This document shows, piece by piece, positions 10,626 to 22,540 of a stretch of 64,000 nucleotides of DNA (positions are counted from its first letter, which is position 1; each line of letters opens with the position of its first letter). Source of the DNA: Vitellaria paradoxa. Taxonomy: Eukaryota > Streptophyta > Magnoliopsida > Ericales > Sapotaceae. The position numbers and the translations under genes are program-made. Below the pieces are notes generated by a model that saw only the letters and a list, made by a program, of their open reading frames with translations, did not search any database and was not told where the DNA came from. The stretch is from contig CM034240.1 in assembly GCA_019916065.1 (NCBI GenBank), forward strand, positions 35,949,389-36,013,388, read 5' to 3'.

Positions 10626-13600
10626 TCAACAATAATCCAAATGGGACTCGTAGAAATCGCTCAGGCAAGGCGACGCCACCTCTTGCTCTAGAAACTGCAG
10701 CACCTGTTGCATTGACGGCCTCTCATCCGGGTTCCCATCAGTGCACCTCGCGGCTATTTCTACAATTGCTTCTACAGTCTCCGCATCTGCATCCAGGCAC
10801 CTTTGATCCACGATATCCTCCAATCTGTTCTCCCTTATCAGCGCATTCATCTGCAATTATTCCACCAGATAAGATAATTAAAGATGCATTTTTTTTTTAC
10901 CACATTGTAAAAAAATTCTTGTCTCAGAAGATCAATGTACAAGGTAAATGTTCAAATGATATTAAGGGGAGATTTGGAGAGTATGTACCCATCCAACGAC
11001 GTTTAGGCCTTGTTTTACAAAGGAAGGATCGGTTGGTCTTTTTCCAGTAACAAGCTCTAACAAAAGAACACCGAAGCTGTAGACGTCTGACTTCTCGGTG
11101 GCTCTTCCACTTTGTAGATATTCTGTTTCCAAGTTGAATACCATAAAGGTATTTTAGTCAGTTTTATCTTCAATATAATGTGAAACAAGCCGAGGAAGAG
11201 TAATACATACTCCAGGCAAAGCGTTAGAAGAAATGGAGGTCAGAAGTGTATTGGGATAGCAAATTGGGACGTATTTGTTATGGACAACAAAGAATGAAAG
11301 AAATAATTGCTATGGCCTAATTTGAACATATTATTCAGAAACAGTTTTGTAATTCAGAAAGTTATGAATTACACAACAGAATGTGGGAATAAAGGAGGGG
11401 GGGAAAAACTATGTGGGCATTAATTTCTTGGTCTTTCACAGATGCTCGTTTTATGCACGTGTAAATTTGACTATGCATGATTTGAAGTGATGACCAGACC
11501 TTGCTCAAGCATCACAAGATTCACAATTACTGCTATTGACATATTTTTGCCTACATCATTGTACCAGCACTACTGTGCTATTTTGCAAAAATTACCCAAA
11601 CAGTAACAATGCAGAAATCAAATTGATTTTGGCATGGATCGATGAGTGCCGGTCTTTTACATTTCAGTAGTTTGATGAAATATAGATGCTTCATTTGTCA
11701 TGAAGAGGGCAGAAATGTAAATTTTGAAATAAGAAATCATAAACCCATGACTTTCTAATCTATATGTTTTTTCTAAGAAAATTTTTCAACCTGTCAAAAC
11801 CAAGTCATATGACCAACTAATTTCTTGGTCATTGTAAACCCATCAATCCTTGTATTTTGTTATTTGGAGATTCAAAAGTCCAATACCAAAGATACCATGA
11901 CAGATCAAGGCACATTGCAGTAGAGAAAACCAAGTACTCTTCCACAATGCAAGACCTAAAGCCATTACTTTATCACTTAACCACCATGTGCAGGATTGAC
12001 CAGATTTTGTACCCCCACCAATATATATATCCATACACACAAAAGCACGCATCAGGGAAAAACGTACTGATAACCAAAAACTGCTCAAAGGAAAATGTTA
12101 TGTAAATCAAAATCTTGATGCTGCACAAGAAATAGGAAAATGCACAGCAAATCTAAAGCATAAAACACACCTGGTGCCAAATAACCAAAAGTACCAGCAA
12201 CAACAGTTGTGACATGAGCATCCTCATCTACCAAAAGTGTGGCAAGTCCAAAGTCCGAAACGCGAGGTTCAAGGTTTTCATTAAGGAGTACATTGCTGGA
12301 CTTTATGTCACGATGAACTATCCTTGGACAGCAGTCATGATGTAAGTATGCCAAGCCCCGGGCAGAGCCAAGTGCTATCCTCAAACGAGCATTCCAGTTC
12401 AAAGACTGCTTTTCTTGTTCATTTTCTAAAGTGAAATAAAGGAATATATTAAAAAGGTCTGAGGACAATATGCTACAAAACCCATGACAACGCTATGTGC
12501 TTGAAACATAGCATCGAATTCCAATTAGAGGATAATAGTCTTCAAACAGAATGGCATGAATTCTATTGGAACACTTACACCAAAATTTTTACTTGTTGCT
12601 AAGAAAGACAGGTAGTCTGCAACATAATGATGCTTAATGGTAGTAAAATTCCAATCATCAACAATAGCTTATTCACACTGAAACTTTTGGCATATATGAA
12701 GAGAAACAAGTCAAGTCCACAGTATAGGCTCAAAACCAAAGGGGAAATCTGCTATCTGGATTGGTGGACAATCAAATTTCGTAAAATGCATTGAGAACTG
12801 AGATCATTGTTTTAGTCACCATGGATTAACTCTTTTCTGACATTGTACTACCATAAATATTTCAACATGAAAACAGAATGCACGTTTGATATACTTTAAG
12901 GGTGCGTTTGGAGTGATAAAAAATGAGATAAAATGAGATAAAGTAAGATAAGTTATGAGTTCATAATTTGTGTAGTGAGATAAAAAGTGAATAAGTTTTA
13001 GAATTTTTCAGTATTTTTCACCGTTTTTCATAATTTTGTCACCCCAAACAGAGCCTAAGAAAAAAAAAAAAAAAAACTATGGGTGTTTGGTGCTTAGAAG
13101 CTTAGGAAAGAGGACCAATTTCATAAACTACATTTTGTTGTACCTTGGTCGTTGGTCTGCTCACTACTTCTGCTATTAATCATTCCTTATAAACTAGAAA
13201 AGATGGTCAAATTGACCTCACCAAGACAAAATGCCCAAGGACAAAAGAAGAAAGATTAAAAAATTCAAGACACTGACTCCAAAGAAGTGGAACATACCGT
13301 GCAAGAAATCATCTAAGCTGCCCATAGACAAATAATCGTATATAAGAAGCTTTGCAGAAGGAAGCCTGCAGTAACCTCTCAAATTGACAAGATTTATGTG
13401 CTTGATGCTACCCAAAATTTCTAGCTCCCTCTCAAACACTTGATCAGATCCTTCACGGCTCCGATCAATCCTTTTAACAGCAAATGTACCACAATCATTC
13501 ATGACCATCCGGTAGACAGTACCGAATCCTCCAGACCCCACAACATCCTCCTCATCAAGAGATTCAAGCTTTTCTATGATTTCACTTGATGGATAAGGAA

Positions 13601-15947
13601 GATCACCATGGAAAGTGATAAGCTTGGTGCCTATCAACATATCAAGAAGTTTAGAAGGTTGCCAGGCAAATGAAAAGAAGACAGTCTTAAGAAAAGCATT
13701 GCTTACTGGTTTCTTGATGAACTTGCTTTTTGACTTCTGTGTATTTCTTAGCAGCCCTCTCCTTCACTGATAGCAACCAAATCGAAAGGAAAATAAGGAG
13801 GATAACGAGTGCAACACCCATTATGGACATCACACCGATCAGTACTCCTTTGATATAGTGAGATGATTGCTTTTTAGGTACTGTGAAAATGACACCAATA
13901 AAAAATCCAGCATTATTAGCTTCAAAAATGCTCCAACCGGGACATTCTCATTTAGTTGCCAAAAGTGTTTAATCTATAATATACCTGCTGCTTCATCACT
14001 TTCAGCATGTGGTAGCACTGCAGGGAATCCTAATGATGTTCGACATTCCTTGTTCACTTGGCGGCCACAAAGGTCTAAGTTGCCAATAAATCTAGGCAAA
14101 AGCAAACAGCTTTCAGAATAAGCTCAAAGCTATCAACTGCATAAACAAAAACTAGGAAAGAAAAGTTAATAACAATTAACTAAAGTAGACAACTTGAACG
14201 CACTGATAATTATACCGAATCTAACTTTTTAACACTTATAGTTGAAACTTGAAACATTTTATAATTATGCCATCTTCAGGAAGCCAAAAAAAAAAAAAAG
14301 AAACAGATGGAGTAAACAAAATTTAGCATCAACGTGATAAGAATTATCCAGCAACCATTAGTTTTCTTAGAAGCTTGAACAATGTCTTAACCATACTCTC
14401 TTCAAAATATTGATCAGCTCTATAAAGTAAACAACCACAAGTTTTTGGTTTTAGGATTTTAAAGATTCAACTGAGCCACCAAGGCAGCAAAATTCAGGGC
14501 TTCCAGTTCCAGTTATCATTCTCAAATGTATCGCAGTTATGCCTCAAGTACTTAAAAGATCAAACTTCATCATGATTGGTGCTGATATAAAATAAAAAAT
14601 GTTAGACAGAAACAGAATAACACATTTGTCTGTTCTTCATATATAGCCGCCATACACCACATGTGGCTGAATTGGTGATAAAAAGGACTTACGACTTGTT
14701 TCCAAAAGTACTTAGTACTCCAATGTCTGGGATTTCACCCGAGAAGAAGTTTGTAGATAAATTCCTGAAATAAATTGCATTACAATTAGCATATTGTAAG
14801 TGCCACTCACTTGCACTGGCACAAATGTTATAAAACCAAAACTAATTGTCACATTGTAATGCCAAACTTGAACTTACAAATAATGAAGGTGTGTTAGACG
14901 ACCAAGGGATGAAGGTATTGCACCCTTAAGCGAATTGCTTGATAAATCCCTGCATTGAATTTCTACTAATATTTAAACCCTTCTTAAAGTTTCAAAACCA
15001 CAATATGCCCAATAAAGGTATCCTGCGATGTTATTAATTGAGGAATTATTTTCGGCCCAAAATTAGAAATGAAAGGAGATGTCTTACAGTATGGTCAATA
15101 AAGAAAGATTCCCAATATTTGAAGGTATGCCCCCTTGGAGATAATTAGCTCTCAAGTACCTAAAAATAGGAATGTAATACATGCGGGTAAATTAGTACGA
15201 TCTTTTAATTAGATTAAGAGAAGTTCATTTTCACTTACAAGGCTCTGAGCTCAGTACAATTGGTAATTTCATTAGGAATAACACCATGTAAGCTGTTCTG
15301 GTGAAGTGCCCTGTGGATGGGAAAAAATCCAGAAACAAAGAAAGTGATACAGTTACATCAGAAATAGTCTTCAGTTACTTCTACATAGGGGCACAACATA
15401 GTGTGGGTATTGCACTTACAGTCTTTGTAATCTACTGAGTTTGCCAATGCTTGGAGAAATAAACCCTCCGAGTTGCATATAAGGTAAATTTCTGCAGAAC
15501 ACAAATCAAAACATAAGTCAAAACCCAGAAACAGTCAGGCAGAAAAGTGGGAGGGAAATGAAGAAAAAAAAATGGGTATTGACATACATGGAGAGAACTC
15601 GTTGGTCAAGGGGATGGCAAGTGACCCCAGTCCACTTACATGGAGATTCATCAGAATCATTCCAGCTACTGATCGAGTTCTTGGTATCATTCAAAGTGCT
15701 TTTGAGTTCCAACAATGCAATGCCTAAAAACAAATATCACAACCACAAAGAACATCGCTTTAATTGAAAAATAAAGAAGGCATAAATGTAAAAAAAAAAT
15801 TGAGAAGAAGGAAGAGAACACAAAATCTGGGATGAGAAGTCGAGGGACACATGCAATACTGTTACCATCTTGAGTGAGAGCAAAAGAGCCGGAGCTCAAA
15901 AGGGTTGCTGTCAAAATTGATGAGAAAACCCAAACCAATACAACCAT
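10626..15947 (-). CDS. LRR receptor-like serine/threonine kinase (At5g62710-like, FEI-related), 13 exons, 601 aa
   Basis: Exons, 5' to 3' on the minus strand: 15947-15866, 15723-15588, 15491-15420, 15310-15239, 15159-15088, 14949-14878, 14764-14693, 14091-13985, 13880-13707, 13630-13298, 12425-12171, 11122-10989, 10850-10626. All introns are GT-AG, phases agree, and 1806 nt gives 601 codons plus TGA. Start is the first in-frame ATG; an in-frame TAA lies upstream. Signal peptide about 1-26; LRR N-cap with [10 protein letters not shown] (54-63); five 72-nt LRR exons; transmembrane helix about 240-265. The kinase has GSGGFGTV (318-325), Lys339, HRD (435-437), DFG (455-457) and APE across an exon junction, so it should be an active RD-type plasma-membrane kinase. 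From memory of the family the closest match is Arabidopsis At5g62710, a sister of FEI1/FEI2; the ligand is unknown. No coding lesion was seen. Confidence 0.95.
12900..13055. mobile_element. PIF/Harbinger-type MITE in intron 10 of the kinase gene
   Basis: Ends are GGGTGCGTTTGG and CCAAACAGAGCC (imperfect TIR) and it is flanked by TAA on both sides (12897-12899, 13056-13058). The interior has GAGATAAAATGAGATAA, shared with copies at 18938-19094 and 49603-49749. It lies in the intron between exons 10 and 11 and does not touch the splice sites. Confidence 0.8.
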
Positions 15948-16651
15948 TTCGCTTCTTTCATCCAAATGAGCTTCCCTGGCTGGGTTCTCTTACAAGAAAC
16001 TTTACCATGTACAGTGCACAGCCTGAACGGTCTGCTGTGATATGATGAGATGATAAAATGGTGGATTTCATTGGATTTGGGTGCGTAGAGTTACAAACCC
16101 AAAACACCTTATATTTTTTAATATATAATTCATAATTATTAATTATACTTAATTTCAATCAATTAAGTACCTATCAAATGCTGATGGTGTTTGAATGGTT
16201 ATATATAACAAAAGTATAAAAAAATTAATATAAAAATAACATGTGATGAAATTTAATTAAAAAAAAATGTAAAAGATTAATAAAAATTAATAAATTTTAA
16301 TAAATCAAACCTCTACTATTAGGTCACCTTTTTCAAGAATATAAAAATTTCCAAAAAGAAAATGAAAACAAAAATTAAGTCATAGAGATGGCAATCACAC
16401 GGGTTGGCCCCGTGGGGCATATTGAGTCAAGTAAAAATGATAATTATACAAGTTTGGCATGGAATAACAAATTGAACACCTCTATTCTGTAGGCACTTCA
16501 CTTAATTAATTAAGGGTAAGCAATTGTGTCCACTAAATTCTCAAAAAAAAAATCAAATATATTATATCAAAATCAAAATAATACTCATAGTTATATTGAT
16601 AAAAATATTAAATTTATACAATTTATATTTTTATATTATTTTTATTGATAG
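15948..16651. other. Upstream flank of the kinase gene
   Basis: This region must contain the 5' UTR and promoter of the kinase gene, but I cannot place a convincing TATA box or transcription start. It is AT-rich beyond 16100. No gene is seen. Confidence 0.6.
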
Positions 16652-16659
16652 GTATTATT

Positions 16660-18023
16660 TAGGGGTGGCAAAATCAACCCAACCCATCAACCCACCCAAT
16701 TAAACCCATAATAAATTGGTTTGAGTCCCATTATTTTATTAATTGGGCTATAATTGGGTCACTTATAAAATATCCATTTATAAACAGATGCAATTGGGTT
16801 GTGAAACGGAATACGTTAAAACACCTATTTAAATTAAAAAAATTAATTTAATCCCCCCTCTCTCTTTACACTGTACTCTCTCTCTCTCTCTTCCTCTCTC
16901 TAACAATAACTATAATAAATGTATAATATATATATATATATTACATATACTTTGCTTATTCTTTCATTCTATGTTCCTATTCTACTCCATACTCAATTCA
17001 AACAACACACGCGCACATGTACACCCACGCACCCACACAAACCCGCATACACGCGCGCGCGCGCACACATACACGACTATACACACGTGCGCGCCCACAA
17101 AAACCTATACACGTGCGCGCGCACACGTAGACACGCCCACACGTGCGCGCGCAAGCACACACGCGCTCACATAAACCCATACATGCGAGCGCGCACACAC
17201 GCAGACACGCCTACATGCGCGCGTGTGTATACACACGCACAAACGCACACGCGCACACACAAACCCACACATGCGAGCGCGCACACACGCAGACACGCTT
17301 ACATGTGCACGTGTGTATACACGCGCACAAACGCGCATGCGCATGTGCACACATAAACCCACGCATGCGAGCGTGCACACACACAGACACGCTACACGCA
17401 CGCACGCGCACGTACACACGCACAAACAAACGCACGCACGCACACACACAAACCTACGCACGCGCGCACACACAAACCCACACACTCGCGCGTGCATGCA
17501 CATGCACACACGCACACACACGAGCATGCGCACGCGCATACACGCATATGCGGGCGCGCACACACGCACACGAACACAAACACGCGCGTGCGTGCGCACA
17601 CGCACACGCACGCACACACACCCCACACACACATATGCGCGCGCGCGCAGAGAGAGAGAGAGTTGTTGATTTAAAATTGGACAAAAAATAATTCGGTTCG
17701 CACAAATTTAAAATTAACTAAACATGTAAATATAATATATAATATGTATAATATTACATTAATTAAAATAAATATTGATGTATTTATATATATATATATA
17801 TATATACACATTAATTGAAATAAATTTTTAATTTTTTTTAAAAAATAAGTTAGGTCATAAATAAATAGGTTGGATATGGGTTCATAGGTTTGAAATAACC
17901 CGTATTCAACCCGCCCATATTTAACCCGCCTTTTAAATGGGTGGATTTGGGTTACACCCATTTAACCTCTAACCCATTTAAACCCACACTAATCTGTCCA
18001 ACCCGCCTATTTCGCCACTTCTA
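16660..18023. mobile_element. Non-autonomous hAT-type transposon with 8-bp target duplication GTATTATT
   Basis: The left end is TAGGGGTGGCAAAAT and the right end ATTTCGCCACTTCTA, a TIR of about 15 bp. The 8-bp direct repeat GTATTATT lies outside at 16652-16659 and 18024-18031, as hAT transposases leave. Subterminal regions are full of AACCC/GGGTT words typical of such elements. No transposase is encoded. The interior holds the CA/CG minisatellite. Confidence 0.85.
16998..17662. repeat. Alternating purine-pyrimidine (CA/CG) minisatellite within the hAT element
   Basis: About 660 bp is almost pure ACAC/GCGC alternation. A higher-order unit recurs: AAACCCAYRCATGCGAGC starts at 17173, 17261 and 17355 (periods 88 and 94 bp). 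It is preceded by (TC)n near 16875 and (TA)n near 16927, and ends in (GA)n. Open frames exist in both orientations only because the repeat lacks stop triplets; they are not genes. Sequence of this kind is prone to form Z-DNA. Confidence 0.9.
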
Positions 18024-18098
18024 GTATTATTTTTATATTATTATAATATAAAAATATTAATTACATAATTGGAGCATGTACTAATTAAATCCTATGAA

Positions 18099-18140
18099 GT
18101 TAAAACTTTTTTTTTTTTTGGGTAAGTAGGTTAAAACTTT
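18099..18140 (-). mobile_element. Poly(T)-GGGTAAGTAG micro-insertion with 11-bp target duplication
   Basis: GTTAAAACTTT occurs at 18099-18109 and again at 18130-18140. Between them are ten T followed by GGGTAAGTAG. It looks like the last ~10 bp and poly-A tail of a retroposon inserted on the minus strand; the same GGTAAGTA motif recurs at 61927-61965. Confidence 0.6.
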
Positions 18141-18937
18141 AACTCCTCTCATGCCAGCATTGGGTCGTTATTATTTGTCTTACTCTCATATTAAATTTTA
18201 TTACTTAAATTTCAAACTCTTTTTATTAGAATTGAGACAAAACGAGCAATCAAAATTTTGAATTAAAATTATTATATGTAAGAGAGAGAGAATGCATGTC
18301 TATCATAATTTTTTTTTTAAATGTGCTAAACTAATACGTCAATAATACATTTTTGTCAAATTTATTTAGGTTGCGCTTGAAAATCAATAGCTAAAAATTA
18401 CCTTTTACTTAATTTTTGTGTTTGTTTTCTTAATGATCAAATTTATTCTTTTATATTTTAAACTTTTTTTTTTAAAACGTGATGGATAACACTGTTAAAT
18501 TAATAAAATGTTAAAAAGTTAGCTATCAAAAAAAATTAATTTTTTTTACTTCTCAAACTTTACTTTGAAGTAATTGGTCCGAATAATGCATATTATTACA
18601 AATACTTATTTAATAAAGTCCCTAAAATATACAAATGTATGTGTTTAGGGTTAAAGGAAACTACAGTGTATTTACATTTTAACGGATGAAATATAAAATA
18701 TTAACCGTTAAAATTTTTTCAAATAATTTAATAATCCTCATTAAAGTAATTAAAATAATATTTTACTATTAATCATTTAAAAAATAAAAATATAATGATT
18801 GATATTCCCCATGTTGCATTGCAGCCAATCGGTCGTTCTCTCTGTAATATTTCCCCGATGATTCATGAGTTGAGTTTATTATTGCAATGTATAGGAATTT
18901 GTGCGAAGAAACGTAACCGTTGTCACAGTGTAATTAA

Positions 18938-19094
18938 ATACCGTTTGAAGTGATAAAAAATGAGATAAAATAAGATAATTTAAAATAATTTGTGAGTTTG
19001 TAATTTATATAGTAAAATAAAAAATAAATAAGTTTTAAAAAACTTTCATATATTTTTAAAATTTTTTAATATTTTCAGTGAGCCAAATATATCC
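18938..19094. mobile_element. PIF/Harbinger-type MITE, copy 2
   Basis: It shares GTGATAAAAAATGAGATAAA with the copy in the kinase intron. Its TIRs are decayed, and TAA lies on both sides (18935-18937, 19095-19097). Confidence 0.7.
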
Positions 19095-19799
19095 TAAAAA
19101 TATAAAGTTGAAGTTCCAAGCTCGCGTAGAAAGAAAACAATAATCTCGCTGCAAGATAAACGAGACGAATCATAGGGGTTGTTAGTCGATGGAAGTGCAA
19201 GCGCGTTGGGTTTAAATTACGCAAAGATAGTACAACTTTGGTATTTCGTTCCGAGAATATTGAAATTGCACTGCCCCAAGTCTGAGCGTGTACTCGCAAT
19301 GGCAATCTGTGGGGACCAACACTTCGAAATTGCTATTTCTTTTTTGTTTGAAACACACTTTTCCCTCCAAAGTCCAAAGCGAGGGAAAATTTTATAAATT
19401 TATGATTTTTTTTAATTAAATCATAATATACGTTTCAAGTTTTTTAATGTAAATCTATTCTACAATTCTCTATAAATTTTCATCAAAATTTAATTTTTTA
19501 CACACTATACGAATTAAGAAGTTGTCACGTGTATCAATTAATACTTATTTTTTGTACTTCAAGTGCACACTCTATAAATTTATATTGTATTATTAATCTT
19601 TACATGTTTTATTTTTAAAATATTTTGAATGAAAATCTTTTAAATTTAAAACATTATAATTTAACCACTTAGAAATTAAGCTTTACATAATATATTTTTT
19701 ATTAAATTTCTTTAATTCATTATATATCTATTTACAACATATTATAATATAGGATTTATTTCACTTACACTTCTTGTGATTTTGACTTTGTATACCTAA
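19095..19799. other. Intergenic DNA, no feature seen
   Basis: AT-rich, with a less AT-rich block at 19100-19390 containing two short unrelated open frames on opposite strands. No domain is recognised and no gene is supported. Confidence 0.6.
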
Positions 19800-20161
19800 G
19801 GTTGCGTTTGGTGTAGTAAAAAAAAGATAAATTGAGATAAAATGTGATTTTAGGTTAATTTTGGCACCTTTTTTTTCTAAATAGTAGCAAATCATATGAA
19901 CGATTTTTCAAATCCGTTTTCACAGATTAAAAAAAATTCATAAAAAATAGCGATAATGGTACTCGTTTGAAAGTTTTTGATATGAAGAATATGGTTGTAA
20001 AAAAAAAAATTACGCATTCAGTTAACCTCCTTCCAAATTTTTTATTTTTTAACAAAATATTGAAATTTTTTGAAATTAGTAATGGCGGAAATTTGAGTGA
20101 TATAGAGGTTGTTGGAGATTTATAGTAATTTATTTTATTTATTGGAAGTCCAAATGCAACC
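19800..20161. mobile_element. PIF/Harbinger-type MITE, longer family (362 bp)
   Basis: Terminal inverted repeat GGTTGCGTTTGG / CCAAATGCAACC (11 of 12) with TAA duplicated outside (19797-19799 and 20162-20164). Its right end is included in the 190-bp segment that recurs at 27433-27622. Confidence 0.75.
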
Positions 20162-20315
20162 TAAATTTCACAGGTTTTATAAGAGTTTATTCCACCTAAC
20201 TTAGACTATTGTCAGAGTGAAGCACATTTCTAAATGGGCCCACTGCTCTATTAATAAGCCAGTAGAAAAAGAACCCAGAGCAGATTTGAAGAGCTAGGTA
20301 ATTAAGCAGCTAACC
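20126..20315. repeat. 190-bp flank segment, copy 1
   Basis: It extends from TAATTTATTTTATTT to GCAGCTAACC, directly before the gypsy LTR. It is repeated at 27433-27622 on the far side of the element with the same length and only three substitutions by eye. Confidence 0.9.
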
Positions 20316-21072
20316 TGATGAGAAAGTAAATGATCTTTATATTTAATCCAACAAGGTTTCCCACTTCAAAGAATCAACACAACCCCAACCCGTGGAGAGG
20401 CAATAATTCGGTTTTGAAGGAAGGGACAAGCCAATGAACCAACTCACAATAGAAACAAAGTTCTAAGGTAACTTGATTATCAAAGATAAAGTAGTTAATT
20501 GGCTAAAAAGACTAAGTCCAAGTTCTTTCAAAAAGCAAGGAAGAAAAATCTCTCAAATTGATTTTTCAAATCTGAAAATTACATCCTATTCACCTTGGTG
20601 GCCGGCCACCTTACTTATAATATAAATACTTCAATCTTAGAACATCCCTCCAAGAATAGGAAAGGCCAAAAGACAAGCTTAAATGGCATTAACTCAAAAG
20701 GCCCTCATTAGCTAGCAATTAGGGCATTCATTGCATCAGTTCATTAACTCCAAATCAATTAAGACATGCATTAAATAAGGTCTTAAATACAAAACAATAA
20801 AAGACTGAAATGCGCTTGACTCTTGACATAGTAGACTTGAGACTTCATCTTTGGCCGAATAAGAGGCCACCATGTGGCTGCCACCTAGCCTTTAACTAAT
20901 CTCTATTTGGCAATCCCCTTTATCCACTTGGCAAAGAACCAGGCACTTGAATTCTTCTCTTTGGCCGATTGCTTCCTCTTGTCCAAAAGCTTCCATGATC
21001 AAACTTTGGAGTTCCTTTGCTTTGGCTCTAGTTATGGGACCTTGATAGCTTAATGATGGAGCTCCTTCATCA
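20316..21072 (-). repeat. 3' LTR of the minus-strand gypsy element (757 bp, complete)
   Basis: On the minus strand it starts TGATGAAGGAGC right after the polypurine tract and ends CTCATCA, giving TG...CA ends. The pol reading frame runs into its first 23 bp and stops at 21050-21052. Confidence 0.85.
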
Positions 21073-22540
21073 TCCCCCCCTCTTGAGAAAAATTCGGCCT
21101 CGAATTTGGCCCTGCACCAAAATAGGGAGAAAGATCAATGACATTAAAAGTGTTACTTACTCCATACTCACTTGGCAAGTCAATCTTGTAAGCATTAGGA
21201 TTAATGCGTTCCAAGACTTTAAAAGGTCCATCTCCTCTAGGTTGCAACTTGGATTTCCTTTGTTGAGAAAACCTTTCCTTCCTCAAGTGCACCCACTCTA
21301 AGTCACCTGGTTCAAACAAAATTGCCTTTCTGCCTTTGTTAGCATGAGATGCATAAGATTGATTTTTCTTTTCAATATGCAACCTAGCTTGTGCATGGAT
21401 TTTCTTCACAAATTCGGCCTTGTTTTTACCATCAAGAGAAACAATGTGTTTAATAGGTAAAGGTGACAAGTCCAAGAGAGTGAGTGGATTAAATCCATAT
21501 ACAATCTGAAAAGGAGAAAATCCACTAGAGGAATGTACCACTCTATTGTATGCAAATTCAATATAAGGTATTAGTTCCTCCCAAGACTTCAAATTCTTCT
21601 TAACAAAAGTTCTCAATAGTGTAGACAAAGTCCTATTTACCACTTCAGTTTGACCATCGGTTTGGGGATGGCAAGTGGTAGAAAACAACAATTTTATCCC
21701 TAATTTTCCCCAAAGGATTCTCCAAAAATGACTCAAAAACTTTACATCCCTATCACTAATAATAGTTTGAGGAATGCCATGCAATCTAACAATTTCCCTA
21801 AAGAACAAATTGGCCACATAAGTAGCATCACCGATTTTCTTACATGGGACAAAATGAGCCATCTTAGAGATTCTATCGACTACCACAAAAATGGAATCAT
21901 GTCCCCTTGATGACCTAGGCAACCCCAAAATAAAATCCATAGACAAGTCAACCCAAGGGTGTTTAGGTATGGGCAATGGTGTGTATAGTCCATGTGGCAT
22001 CACCTTAGACTTGGCCCTTTTGCAAGTTTCACATCTAGCACAAAACCTCTCAACATCTTTTTGCATATGAGGCCAAAAGAAATGTTCCTTAAGTACATCT
22101 AAAGTTTTTGCAACCCCAAAATGCCCCATGAGACCACCACTATGACTTTCATGCACTAACAAATCTCTTAAAGAACTCTTTGGCACACACAATCTGTTTT
22201 CCCTAAACAAATACCCTTCATGCCTAAAGTATTTTTGAAATGCAATGTTCTCACATGCCTTATAAACTTGTGAAAAATCAGAATCATGCTCATATAATTC
22301 CTTAACAAGTTCAAAACCTAGCAATTTAGAGTCAAGAGTGTTAAGGAGAGTATACCTTCTTGAGAGTGCACCGGCCACAATGTTCTCTTTACCTTGTTTG
22401 TATTGTACCACATATGGAAATGACTCAATGAACTCGACCCACCTAGCATGCCTCTTGTTCAGCTTTCCTTGGCCCTTGAGATGCCGCAAAGCTTGATGAT
22501 CGGTGTGAATTATGAACTTCTTCGGCCACAAGTAGTGCTG
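21050..22540 (-). pseudogene. pol 3' part: RNase H C-terminus and integrase
   Basis: The frame begins after a TAG at 22538-22540, which falls where relatives have Trp (ACA-TAG-CAG-CAC). RNase H continues with HTDHQAL and the ALSRRY end. Integrase has a zinc region ([19 protein letters not shown]), a core with [11 protein letters not shown] and SDRDVKF, and the HPQTDGQTE motif. The tail has [20 protein letters not shown] and [10 protein letters not shown], wording I associate with CRM/Reina chromoviruses. It ends GGMMKELHH inside the 3' LTR. Integrase looks intact in itself, but the upstream stop prevents a complete polyprotein. Confidence 0.85.

Noticed and set aside
10335..11050. Plus-strand open frames over the 3' end of the kinase gene
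   Set aside because: They are antisense to the last exons; the minus strand encodes conserved kinase sequence with matching splice phases.
15947..15965. Upstream start for the kinase at 15965
   Set aside because: That position is TTG, not ATG; the first in-frame ATG is 15945-15947 and gives a good signal peptide, with a TAA upstream.
16919..17705. Long overlapping open frames on both strands rich in His/Thr/Arg or Cys/Val
   Set aside because: They are the six-frame reading of the CA/CG minisatellite, which lacks stop triplets; no start context, domain or conservation is expected.
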